A DNA stretch of 64,000 nucleotides, from contig NZ_CP132342.1 of assembly GCF_040529055.1 (NCBI RefSeq), forward strand, positions 4,028,001 through 4,092,000, given 5' to 3'. A model generated the notes under the pieces. That model had not been told where the DNA came from, did not search any database, and was given only the letters and a program-made list of their open reading frames with translations. This stretch comes from Xanthomonas sontii. GTDB lineage: Bacteria > Pseudomonadota > Gammaproteobacteria > Xanthomonadales > Xanthomonadaceae. Below are positions 51,447 to 59,833 of this stretch, one piece after another; the stretch's first letter is position 1, and each line of letters starts with the position of its first letter. Position numbers and translations under genes: made by a program.

Positions 51447-52349
51447 ATGACCAGCACGCGCCGCCTGCCCTCGCTCAACGCCCTGCGTGCGTTCGAGGCC
51501 GCCGCGCGGCTGCGCAGCGTCGGCGCCGCGGCGGCGGAACTGCATGTCACCCATGGCGCGGTCAGCCGTCAGGTGCGGCTGCTGGAGCAGGAACTGGGGT
51601 TGCCGCTGCTGCAGCGCGACGGCCGCGGCATCCGCCCGACCGCCGCCGGCACGCACCTGTGCGAGGCGGCCGGCAGCGCCTTCGCGCAGTTGCAGGACGC
51701 GGTGGCGGAGTTGCGCCGCCCATCGCGCCCGGCCGCGCTGGTGCTGGGCTGCCCCGGCAGCATCCTCGCCCGCTGGATGATTCCGCGGCTGCAGGCGCTG
51801 CAGCGCGACCTGCCGGCGCTGACCCTGCACCTGTCCGCGCACGAGGGCGACTTCGCCGCCGATCTGGACGGCCTGGATGCGGCGCTGCTGCTGGGCCAGG
51901 CGCCATGGCCGGCGGACTGGCAGGTGCGCGTGCTGGCGCCGGAGCGGATCGGCCCGGTACTCAGCCCGGCCCTGCCGCAGGCACCGGCCCTGACCGCGGC
52001 CGCGCCGGCGGCACTGCAGGGACTGCCGCTGCTGCATACGGTGTCGCGCCCGCAGGCCTGGCCGGCCTGGGCCGAGGCGCAAGGCCTGGCGCCGGCACAG
52101 TTGCGCTACGGCACCGGCTTCGAGCACCTGTACTACCTGCTGGAGGCGGCGCTGGCCGGGATCGGCGTGGCGATCGCGCCGCAGCCGCTGGTCGCCGACG
52201 ACCTGGCCAATGGCCGCCTGCTGGCGCCGTGGGGCTTCGTCGACACCGGCGGGCAGTGGGCGCTGTGCGCGCGGCGGGAGCAGCAGGATCCACGGGTGGA
52301 GGCGTTGGCCGGGTGGTTGGCCGGCGAGTTGCGGGAGGATCTCGGCTAG
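51447..52349 (+). CDS. LysR-type regulator, TrpI-like
   Basis: The protein has 300 residues. The winged helix-turn-helix lies at about residues 8-66 (LNALRAFEAAARLRSVGAAA, then THGAVSRQVRLLEQELG). The substrate-binding domain follows. Its divergent placement next to trpBA matches TrpI of Pseudomonas, which activates trpBA in response to indoleglycerol phosphate. The N terminus also resembles the GcvA/AmpR group to which TrpI belongs. The ATG at 51447 follows AGGA. Role as trpBA activator is inferred from context. Confidence 0.88.
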   Translation: MTSTRRLPSLNALRAFEAAARLRSVGAAAAELHVTHGAVSRQVRLLEQELGLPLLQRDGRGIRPTAAGTHLCEAAGSAFAQLQDAVAELRRPSRPAALVLGCPGSILARWMIPRLQALQRDLPALTLHLSAHEGDFAADLDGLDAALLLGQAPWPADWQVRVLAPERIGPVLSPALPQAPALTAAAPAALQGLPLLHTVSRPQAWPAWAEAQGLAPAQLRYGTGFEHLYYLLEAALAGIGVAIAPQPLVADDLANGRLLAPWGFVDTGGQWALCARREQQDPRVEALAGWLAGELREDLG

Positions 52350-52447
52350 GCGTATTGCCTGGCCTGTTCGCTGGCAATTCGCGGCGCAACCGCGCTGTAC
52401 AGGACGCTTGGCCGCGACGCCTGGCGTGCGCGGGAGTGGAGGTGTCT

Positions 52448-52469
52448 GTCGCGGCTGAAGCCGCTCTAC
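52448..52469 (+). repeat. REP-like palindromic repeat
   Basis: GTCGCGGCTGAAGCCGCTC continues as TAC. It is the same element as at 13504. It sits in the 163-base gap between the convergent LysR and telA-type genes. Confidence 0.7.
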
Positions 52470-52512
52470 ATGGGTGCGTGGGGCGTCGAGCGCCCATCGG
52501 CGGGCGCGCGCG

Positions 52513-53613
52513 TCAGCCCGGCTGCGCCGGCGCGGCCAGGCGCCGCTGCAGGTCGTCGCGCAGCCGGCTCAGCTCGACCTCGGCCGCGCGCCGCTGCTGC
52601 ATACCGTCGCGGTGGATCTCGCGCACCTCCTCCACCGTGGCGATCAGTTGCTCGTGCACGTGGCGCAGCGTGTCCATGTCGATCACCGCGCGTTGGTTGG
52701 CGCGCGCCGTGTCCACCGAGGCCTGCCGCAGCAGGTCGGCGTTGCGGCGCATGATGTCGTTGGTGGCATCGTCGATGGCGTTGGACAGCGCCGCCGCGTT
52801 CTGCTGCTCGTGCAGCGACAGCTGGATCGCGAACTGGCGCTTCCACGACGGGATGGTGATGTCGCGGACGGTGTTGAACTTCTCGATCAGTTGCAGCGCG
52901 TTGGCCTGGATCAGCCGGATCATCGGCAGCGCCTGCTCGGCCGCGTGCTGCATCACCTGCAGGTCGCCGACGCGCTTGTCGAGCAGGCGCAGGGCGGTGT
53001 CGATCTCGGCGCGCTGGCCGCGCGCCTGCGGATCGTCCTGGCCCGCCAGCGCCAGGTGCTGTTGCTGCAGTTCGGCCAGGCGCAGCTTGCCGGCAGCGAC
53101 GTGCAGGCCCAGTTCGCGGCGCTCGGCCTGCACCATCTGGTGCATGCGGTCGAATTCGCCCACGCGCTGGCCGAGGTTGGCCTGCTGCGTGCCGACGTCG
53201 CGCAGCAGTTGTTCGATCTGCCGGTTGGTATCGCTGAACTTCTGCACCAGTTCGTCCTTGGACGCGCGCAGGCGATCGATCAGGCCGCCGATCAGCGGCA
53301 CCCGCGAGCGCTCGCCGAGCTGGTCGAGCTTGAGCGCGCGCGCGATCCGCACCACTTCGCCGAGCTTGTCGCCGCTGGCCTCCAGGTCGCGGTTGCGGAC
53401 CTGGTCCAGCAACTGGCTGGAGAACGCGGCGGTCTGCGCGGCGACCTCGGTGCCGAACAGGTGCAGGCTGCCGGGCGTGAGTTCGCGCAGGCCCTGCGCC
53501 AGCGCCGCGATCTGCGCACGATCGTCCGGCACCAGGCCGAGCGCCTTGAGCTCGGCTTCGTCGGGTTGCAGCGGCAGGCTCTGCGGCGTCAGCGGGTGTT
53601 CCTGGGTCATCAT
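52513..53613 (-). CDS. Toxic anion resistance protein (TelA family)
   Basis: The protein has 366 residues, all soluble and strongly helical. Family blocks include GERSRVPLIGGLIDRL, VRDITIPSWKRQFAIQLSLH and NAAALSNAIDDATNDIMRRN. TelA/KlaA proteins are linked to tellurite and other stress tolerance, but their biochemical role is unknown. AAGGAG lies 4 bases before the first ATG and 7 before the second, so MTQEHP may be the true start. It is the last gene of the five-gene module. Confidence 0.93.
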   Translation of the reverse strand: MMTQEHPLTPQSLPLQPDEAELKALGLVPDDRAQIAALAQGLRELTPGSLHLFGTEVAAQTAAFSSQLLDQVRNRDLEASGDKLGEVVRIARALKLDQLGERSRVPLIGGLIDRLRASKDELVQKFSDTNRQIEQLLRDVGTQQANLGQRVGEFDRMHQMVQAERRELGLHVAAGKLRLAELQQQHLALAGQDDPQARGQRAEIDTALRLLDKRVGDLQVMQHAAEQALPMIRLIQANALQLIEKFNTVRDITIPSWKRQFAIQLSLHEQQNAAALSNAIDDATNDIMRRNADLLRQASVDTARANQRAVIDMDTLRHVHEQLIATVEEVREIHRDGMQQRRAAEVELSRLRDDLQRRLAAPAQPG

Positions 53614-53652
53614 GGTTCTCCTTCGATAGCGATTCGCGGCGGCGGCGCAGGC

Positions 53653-54366
53653 TCAGCGCAGTCTAGCCCGCATGGCCTGCAGTTCGGCCAGGATGTGTTG
53701 CTGCGCCTGTGCGGCGCGGGCCACGTGGTCCCTGCCCTGCGCTGCCTGCGGCGTGACGGCGGCCTGGCGCCAGGCCGGCAGCAGCACGTCGCGGATGTTC
53801 CTGTAGCGTTGCAGCAGGTCCTCGACCTGCTGTTGCAGCAACCGCCATTGCGCCGCTTCCAGGCGCCAGGCGGCGGCGAGGCGGCGCAAGTGGTCGAGTC
53901 GCTGGTTCCAGGCCTGCGCCAACGCCGGGTCGGGCGTCGGCGCCGCGGCGATCCAGCGCTCGAGCGCGGCCACGCCGGCCTCGGCGACGCCGGCGCTTTC
54001 GGCATATGCCTGGCCCGCGTGCCGCAGCGCCTGGGCATGCGCATCGGCGCGCAACAGGACCACGCCCAGTTGCGCCTGCAGGGTCTCGGCCTCGGCCTGG
54101 CGCTCCAGGTCGCGGCCGAGCAGACGGCCGAGCAGGCTGCTGTCGCGGCGGATCCGCCGCGGATCGCGCGCCTGCAGTGCGTGCTGGATGCGCTCCAGCT
54201 CCTGCACCAGTGCCGCGCCGGCGTCCGGCGCGGCGGCGCGCGCGGCCAGCGCCTTTGCGACCGCCTCCAGCAGCGGCGCCGCGTAGCCGGACGCGACCTG
54301 CGCGTCGTTCGCCGCGGGCGGCGACACCGGCGGCTCGGGCAGCGCAGGAGCGGCGCGCGCGCTCAC
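53653..54366 (-). CDS. Uncharacterised helical protein between the ATPase and TelA
   Basis: The protein has 237 residues and starts at a GTG that overlaps the ATPase stop (GTGA). The N-terminal 25 residues are Ala/Pro-rich. The rest is rich in Ala, Leu, Arg and Gln with heptad-like spacing, predicting long helices. There is no signal peptide, membrane segment or recognisable enzymatic motif. RYRNIRDVLLPAWRQAA near residue 190 resembles the VRDITIPSWKRQFA segment of the TelA partner, so it may be a diverged TelA-like partner. I do not recognise a family. Confidence 0.75.
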   Translation of the reverse strand: MSARAAPALPEPPVSPPAANDAQVASGYAAPLLEAVAKALAARAAAPDAGAALVQELERIQHALQARDPRRIRRDSSLLGRLLGRDLERQAEAETLQAQLGVVLLRADAHAQALRHAGQAYAESAGVAEAGVAALERWIAAAPTPDPALAQAWNQRLDHLRRLAAAWRLEAAQWRLLQQQVEDLLQRYRNIRDVLLPAWRQAAVTPQAAQGRDHVARAAQAQQHILAELQAMRARLR

Positions 54367-57300
54367 GCCGGGCCGGGTTCGGGATCGTCGCTGCGCGCGG
54401 CGCCCGCGTCGCCATAGAAATGCCGCGCCAGCGCTTCGTCGAGCTGGCGTTCGGCCAGCGTGCGCGGCCGCCGCACGCGCGGCTCCGCTTCCGGCGCGGA
54501 CGGCTCGCGCCACGACGCGCTCAGCGCCTCTGCCAGCGCGGTCAGCGCCTGCCCGGCCTGCGCCTGGCCCTCGTGCGAGCGCGCGAGTGCGTCCAGCAAG
54601 GGCTGCAGCGCGGGCGTGACCGATGCGTCCGTCGGCGCAGGCGCGGCCGGCGTGGTCACAGGCGTGGCGGGCGGCGCTTCGCGCTCGCGTTCGGCCAGCA
54701 CCTGCCGCAGCAGCGCAAGAAGTTGCTCCCAGCGTGCCGGTTCCGGACTCGGCTCGGCACGCAGCCCCTGCAGGCCGCCTGCGATGTCCGCCAGCTGCGC
54801 CACCATGCGCCCGCCGACATCGGCCTCGTCGGCGCCCATCGCCTTGTTGCGCAGGAAGTCGCGCTTGATCTGGTCCCAGCGCGCCTGTTCCTCGGCGCCC
54901 ATCGCGCCGCGCAACTCGGCCAGCTTGAGCAGGTTCTCCTCGGCGCCGCTGGTCAGCAGTTGCGCCTCGCCCAGGTAGTGGTCGGAGATCAGCTGCTGCA
55001 ACTCGGCCTCGTTCATCACCGGCGAGACCTTCTCCGCCAGCTTGTTCATGTTGCGGTAGCTGCCCTGCAGCCGGAACGGCGGCTCGGTGCGGTAGCGGTC
55101 GTCCTGCGCAGCGCTGGCGATGTACTGCTGGTTGACCTTGTACACCACCTCGCGCACGCGCAGCAGGCGCTGCAGCGTGGCCACGATCTCGTTGATCTCC
55201 GCGCCGCTGTAGGCATGGCTGAGCGCGTTGCTGGAGATCTCCTTGCCGCGCGCGCGATCCACCAGCAGGTACAGGTCCGCCAGCTCGCGCGTGGCCAGCG
55301 GCGCGAGCACCGGATTGGAGGTGAGCGCGTTCTCGATGTAGCTGAGCAGGAACGCCTCCTCCATGCCGCCGAGCACGTCGCCCAGGTTGTAGATGTCGGC
55401 GCGGTTGGCGAGCATGTCCGGAATCTTGAACACTTCGCCGGACTCGGTGTACGGATTGCCGGCCATCACCACGCAGAACTTCTTGCCGCGCATGTCGTAG
55501 GTGCGCGTGCGCCCCTTCCACACGCCCTCGATGCGGCGCGTGCCGTCGCACAGCGAGATGAACTTCTGCAGGAATTCCGGGTGCGTGTGCTGGATGTCGT
55601 CGACGTAAAGCATGGTGTTGTTGCCCATCTCCAGCGCGAGATTGAGCTTGAGCAATTCCTGTCGCGCGGTGGCGTCCGGCGCCTGCGCCGGATCCAGCGA
55701 GCGCACCGCGTGGCCCAGCGCGGGACCATTGATCTTCATGAAGACCAGGCCGAGCCGGCTGGCGACGTACTCCATCAGCGTGGTCTTGCCGTAGCCGGGC
55801 GGCGAGATCAGCATCAGCATGCCCATCAGGTCGCTGCGCTTGTTCTCGCCGACCGTGCCCATCTGCTTGGCCAGGTTGTCGCCGATCACGCCCAGGTAGA
55901 CCTCATTGATCAGCTTGTTGCGCACGAACGAGGACAGCGGCCGCGGCTTGAACTCGGACAGGCGCAACTGCTCGCGCTCGCGGGCGATGACCTGCTGGCG
56001 CAGTGCCTGGTACTGGCGGAAGCCGGGCACGAACACCTGCTCGTGGTGGCGCAGGCGCGCCAGGAAATCGTCGATGGCCAGGCGCAGGCGCCCGCCTTCG
56101 ATACGCGGATGTTCGCCGAGCAGGCCCTCCACCGTGGCCATCAACGCCACCTCGCTGGCGCGGCTGCGCAGCCGCGGCGCCAGCAGCGCGATCGCCACCG
56201 CCTCGGGCGCGTAGCCGGCGTGGACCGCGAAGCGCGGATCGTGGCACAGGCCCTGCACCCACTGGCTGGCCTGCGTCCAGGCGGCGCCGAGCTTGCCGCG
56301 CACGCGTTCCAGGCCTTGCTCGAACTGCTCGCGCAGCCCGGCCTCGGCCAGCCGCGCATGCAGCGCATCGAGCAGTTCCCGCGCATGCCGGCTGAACGGG
56401 AAAGTCGGTTCGCCCTGCGCCAGTTCGGCCGCCAGGTAGGCGGCGGCCGCCCGCGCCTGGGCGGCATCGAACGCAAGCCCCGCGTCCTCGGCGAAGCGCT
56501 GCATGGCCTGCGCCATCTCGGCCTGCAGCGCGTCGCGGCCGTCGCGCGCGCCGAACAGGCGCGCGATCGCATCGACGCCGGCCTGGCGCGCGACCCACGC
56601 GGCCACCTCCTCCTCGCGCTGGCGTTCGGCCCAGAACGCCAGCGCCAGCGCGCGCGCGGCCGGGGCGTGCATCAGCGTGCCCGCGGCCTGCTGCAAGGGC
56701 AGCAGCGCCTGCAGGATGCGCGTGGCGTCGTGGTCGTGGATGCCGCGCTCGTAGCCCTCGCGGTAGCGCGGCGCGGCGAAGTCGCGCACGCTGCGCGCCA
56801 GCGCGTCAGGTGTGGCCGCCAGTTGCGCCAGCGCATCCAGGCTCAGCCCCTCCTCGCCCGCCAGCGCCGCTTCCAGCATGCGCCCGGCCAGGTATTCGCC
56901 GCGGTAAAGCGTGGGCGATTCCGAATCCAGCGTCACCTGCCAGTAGGCGCGGGTGGCGTCCAGTGCGGCGTCCTGCAGCGGCTCCAGGTAGTCGGTGCCG
57001 GTCAGATGCAGCGCCAGTCCGTCCTCGCGCGGCAGCAGGGTCAGGTCCAATGCTTGCGTGTTGACGCTGAAGCGGTGCCGCGGACCCAGCCGCACCACGT
57101 TGCCGCCGGCCTCGAACAGCTCGCTGCGGTCGCGCAGCGCACGCACCGCCTGGTCGCGCACGCCCTTCAGCCGCGCCTCGACGTCGTCGGCCTTGACGCT
57201 GTCGCGGTAGCCGCGCAGCCGCTCGGCCAGCTCGCGCAGCTTGAGAATCAGCGGGTCGCCGGCGAAGAAGGCGTTGAGTTCGTCGGCATTGGCGAAGCGC

Positions 57301-59711
57301 TCGGTGCGCCGCGGCAGGCCGTCGAGGATGCGCGAGGCCGCGTCCAGCAAGGAGCGCGCCTTGCGCTGGCGGTCGTCGAGCAAGGCCTGCTTGTGCGTCT
57401 CGAACGCCTCGACCAGTTCCTCGCGCTTGCTGAGGATGTCGCCGAGGAACTGCTCGTGCTCGCCGAACTGGCTCTCCAGTTCCTCCAGTTGCACCATCAG
57501 CCGCGACAGTTGCTCGTCGGCGCGCTCGGGATCGGTGGACAGCGCCAGCGCGCTGGTGATCGCCTGGCCGAACAGCGCGAACTGCGCGCCGAACTGGGCC
57601 ACGGTCTCGGCCGAACCCAGGCTCTTGCGGCGCTGCTCGGCACGCGCGCGCGCCTGGTTGAGCCGCGCATAGACTTCGGACAGGGCCTCGACCACGCGGG
57701 TGCGCTCGGTGGCGTCGTCGACCTTGAGCCCGGCCATCAGTTCCGACAGCAGGTCCAGGTCGGCCGACATCGCCTGCATCGCCTGCACCTGCTCGGACAG
57801 CGCGCGCGCGGTCGCCGCCGCCTGCGCCGCCGCGTCCAGCTCGGCCAGGCGCGCGTGCAACGGCGCCAGCGCGCTTTCGCTGCCGAGGAAACGCCCGGTG
57901 GCGGCGCCGACCGTGTCGTGGGCCTGCTGCAGCGTCGCGCCCATCGCATCGATCGCATCGGTGTCGATGTAGCGGTACTCGCGGATGGTCAGCAGATGAC
58001 CGCGCTGCGCGGCGATGGCGTTGAGCGGTTCGACGAACTCCTGGATGCTGTTCCAGTTCTCCGGCTGCAACCGCGCCAGCAGCGCCTTGTGCGCGGCCGT
58101 GGCCTCGGCCATCGCCTGGTCGGACTGCTGGCGGATCGACAGCACCTTTTCGTATTCGTCCAGCACCGCCTCGCCGGTGGCGCTGATGCCGCGCAGCACG
58201 CCGGCCAGGTCGCCGCAGTGCGCGTCCTCCAGCCAATGGTGCGCGTCGAACAGGCGCCGCGCGTCCTCCACCAGCAACTGGTAGCGCTGCACCGAGACCT
58301 CGTCGCGGTCGATCGCGCGCGCCAGCCCGAACAGGCTGGAGATGCCGCGCACCAGTTCGGCATTGCCGATGCGGCCGAGGAAGGTGTTGCTCGGCGGGCG
58401 CCTGGCGGCGAACTCGTCGCTGCTGAAGGGAGTCTGCCAGACCTGCATCGGATGGATCCGGGTCGGCTCGCTGCCCTCGGCATGGAACAGCACCATGCGC
58501 CCGTCCTGCAGCAACGCATAGCCATGGCCGAACACCGGGTTCTGCAGCGCGCGGCGGATGGTGTTGTAGACGAACAGCGCGGACTTGCCGCCCTCGCGCT
58601 CGTAGAAGATGTACAGCACGTCCTCGCCGTTGGGCGAGCGGATCGCGCGCTTGAACTGCATCCCGTCCATCGCCGCGTCGAACGCCTTGTGATCGCCGTT
58701 CTGCAGGTAATAGCCGCCGGGAAAAATGATGCCGTGGTCCTCGGGCAGCTGCACGCAGGCCTGCACGATGGCGTCGTTGCGCACGATGCGGCCGCTGAGC
58801 GTGTTGTAGATCAGCCCGCGCCACTGCGTCTCGCGATACGGCAGCACCTTGAGCAGGACCAGGCTGCCGACCCGCGCGAAATCGAACTGCGCATCGTCCA
58901 GCGACTGGGTCTTATCCTCCACCGGCTCGCTGTAGATGCCCTGCCCGGTCTCGGTGTTGTTCTCGACCTTGATGGTCAGATCGCCGCCGATGGTCTCCAC
59001 GAACAGGGTATCGAGGATGTTCAGATGCGAATGGCGCCCGTTCACCGCCATCTCGCGGGTGGCGCGGGTCCATTCGAAGTCGAACGGCGGCGGCAGCGCG
59101 ATGTCGCGTTCGCCGCGCGCATCGATGTAGGTGAGCGCGCCGTCGCTGTCCTGCGCCCAGCGGAATACGCGCACGTCGCTGCTGCGCTCGCCGATCTGGA
59201 ACGCCGCCAGCAGCTTGCCGCCGATGACGATCAGTTGCAGCAGCCGCGCGTGCTTGTAGTAGGCGTACAGCTCGCCGAAGTCGTGCACGAAGCCGGCCTG
59301 GCCGAGGAAGCTGCCGGCCAGGTCGATCGGGCTGACGTCGTAGCCGTCGGCGCCCTCGACCAGCCGGTAGAGCCCGAACACGTCCTGCACGCGGGTCTGG
59401 TTCTTGAGCCCGAGGAACACGTTGTAGCCGAACAGCAGTAGGTCCGGCCCGACCTGCACGATGTCGCGGCCGACGCAATTGTGCTCGGTGCGGATGCGGA
59501 AGCGGCCGTCCACCTCGAGACGGCTGTCGCCGAACTCCTGCAGGCGCTGCCGGTTGAGCGCCTCGACCGCGTCCTGCAGCCGCGCACCCTGCTCGACCAA
59601 GCGCTTGCGCAGCACGTCGTAGGCGCCGCCCTGGGCGACCGCCTGGTCGACCTGGCTGGGCGCCTCGCCCTCGGGCTGGGGATCGGTCTGGGATTGGGGG
59701 GGTGTTGCCAT
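54363..59711 (-). CDS. Giant AAA ATPase (DUF3686-type, annotated elsewhere as DNA repair ATPase)
   Basis: The protein has 1782 residues. An N-terminal beta-rich region (about 30-420) is followed by long coiled coils (about 480-900), a helical middle and one AAA module. The Walker A motif is SPPGYGKTTLM (about 1300), Walker B is MLYVDDIQHTHPEFLQ (about 1365), and a sensor-like strand is VVMAGNPYTESGE. The C-terminal 200 residues are Ala/Pro/Glu-rich. The ATG at 59711 has CAGGAG eight bases upstream. It lies in a module with flotillin and TelA-type genes. The repair label in databases is, as far as I know, not based on experiment. A membrane or stress role fits the context better. Confidence 0.9.
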   Translation of the reverse strand: MATPPQSQTDPQPEGEAPSQVDQAVAQGGAYDVLRKRLVEQGARLQDAVEALNRQRLQEFGDSRLEVDGRFRIRTEHNCVGRDIVQVGPDLLLFGYNVFLGLKNQTRVQDVFGLYRLVEGADGYDVSPIDLAGSFLGQAGFVHDFGELYAYYKHARLLQLIVIGGKLLAAFQIGERSSDVRVFRWAQDSDGALTYIDARGERDIALPPPFDFEWTRATREMAVNGRHSHLNILDTLFVETIGGDLTIKVENNTETGQGIYSEPVEDKTQSLDDAQFDFARVGSLVLLKVLPYRETQWRGLIYNTLSGRIVRNDAIVQACVQLPEDHGIIFPGGYYLQNGDHKAFDAAMDGMQFKRAIRSPNGEDVLYIFYEREGGKSALFVYNTIRRALQNPVFGHGYALLQDGRMVLFHAEGSEPTRIHPMQVWQTPFSSDEFAARRPPSNTFLGRIGNAELVRGISSLFGLARAIDRDEVSVQRYQLLVEDARRLFDAHHWLEDAHCGDLAGVLRGISATGEAVLDEYEKVLSIRQQSDQAMAEATAAHKALLARLQPENWNSIQEFVEPLNAIAAQRGHLLTIREYRYIDTDAIDAMGATLQQAHDTVGAATGRFLGSESALAPLHARLAELDAAAQAAATARALSEQVQAMQAMSADLDLLSELMAGLKVDDATERTRVVEALSEVYARLNQARARAEQRRKSLGSAETVAQFGAQFALFGQAITSALALSTDPERADEQLSRLMVQLEELESQFGEHEQFLGDILSKREELVEAFETHKQALLDDRQRKARSLLDAASRILDGLPRRTERFANADELNAFFAGDPLILKLRELAERLRGYRDSVKADDVEARLKGVRDQAVRALRDRSELFEAGGNVVRLGPRHRFSVNTQALDLTLLPREDGLALHLTGTDYLEPLQDAALDATRAYWQVTLDSESPTLYRGEYLAGRMLEAALAGEEGLSLDALAQLAATPDALARSVRDFAAPRYREGYERGIHDHDATRILQALLPLQQAAGTLMHAPAARALALAFWAERQREEEVAAWVARQAGVDAIARLFGARDGRDALQAEMAQAMQRFAEDAGLAFDAAQARAAAAYLAAELAQGEPTFPFSRHARELLDALHARLAEAGLREQFEQGLERVRGKLGAAWTQASQWVQGLCHDPRFAVHAGYAPEAVAIALLAPRLRSRASEVALMATVEGLLGEHPRIEGGRLRLAIDDFLARLRHHEQVFVPGFRQYQALRQQVIAREREQLRLSEFKPRPLSSFVRNKLINEVYLGVIGDNLAKQMGTVGENKRSDLMGMLMLISPPGYGKTTLMEYVASRLGLVFMKINGPALGHAVRSLDPAQAPDATARQELLKLNLALEMGNNTMLYVDDIQHTHPEFLQKFISLCDGTRRIEGVWKGRTRTYDMRGKKFCVVMAGNPYTESGEVFKIPDMLANRADIYNLGDVLGGMEEAFLLSYIENALTSNPVLAPLATRELADLYLLVDRARGKEISSNALSHAYSGAEINEIVATLQRLLRVREVVYKVNQQYIASAAQDDRYRTEPPFRLQGSYRNMNKLAEKVSPVMNEAELQQLISDHYLGEAQLLTSGAEENLLKLAELRGAMGAEEQARWDQIKRDFLRNKAMGADEADVGGRMVAQLADIAGGLQGLRAEPSPEPARWEQLLALLRQVLAEREREAPPATPVTTPAAPAPTDASVTPALQPLLDALARSHEGQAQAGQALTALAEALSASWREPSAPEAEPRVRRPRTLAERQLDEALARHFYGDAGAARSDDPEPGPA

Positions 59712-59833
59712 CGTCGCGGCTCCTGCCGGCTTGCGGGGGATCGGCGCATCGCGCCGCGCGCCCGCCACGGGTTGCGGCGACGCGCCACCGTCGCCGGCCG
59801 CGCGCCGCCTGCGCAGTCAGTCCAGTGCCGCGC

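Noticed and set aside
54006..59441. 1811-codon open frame on the plus strand opposite the AAA ATPase
   Set aside because: Same reason: low-complexity Arg/Gln/Leu/Ala product with no domain, while the minus strand encodes clear Walker motifs.
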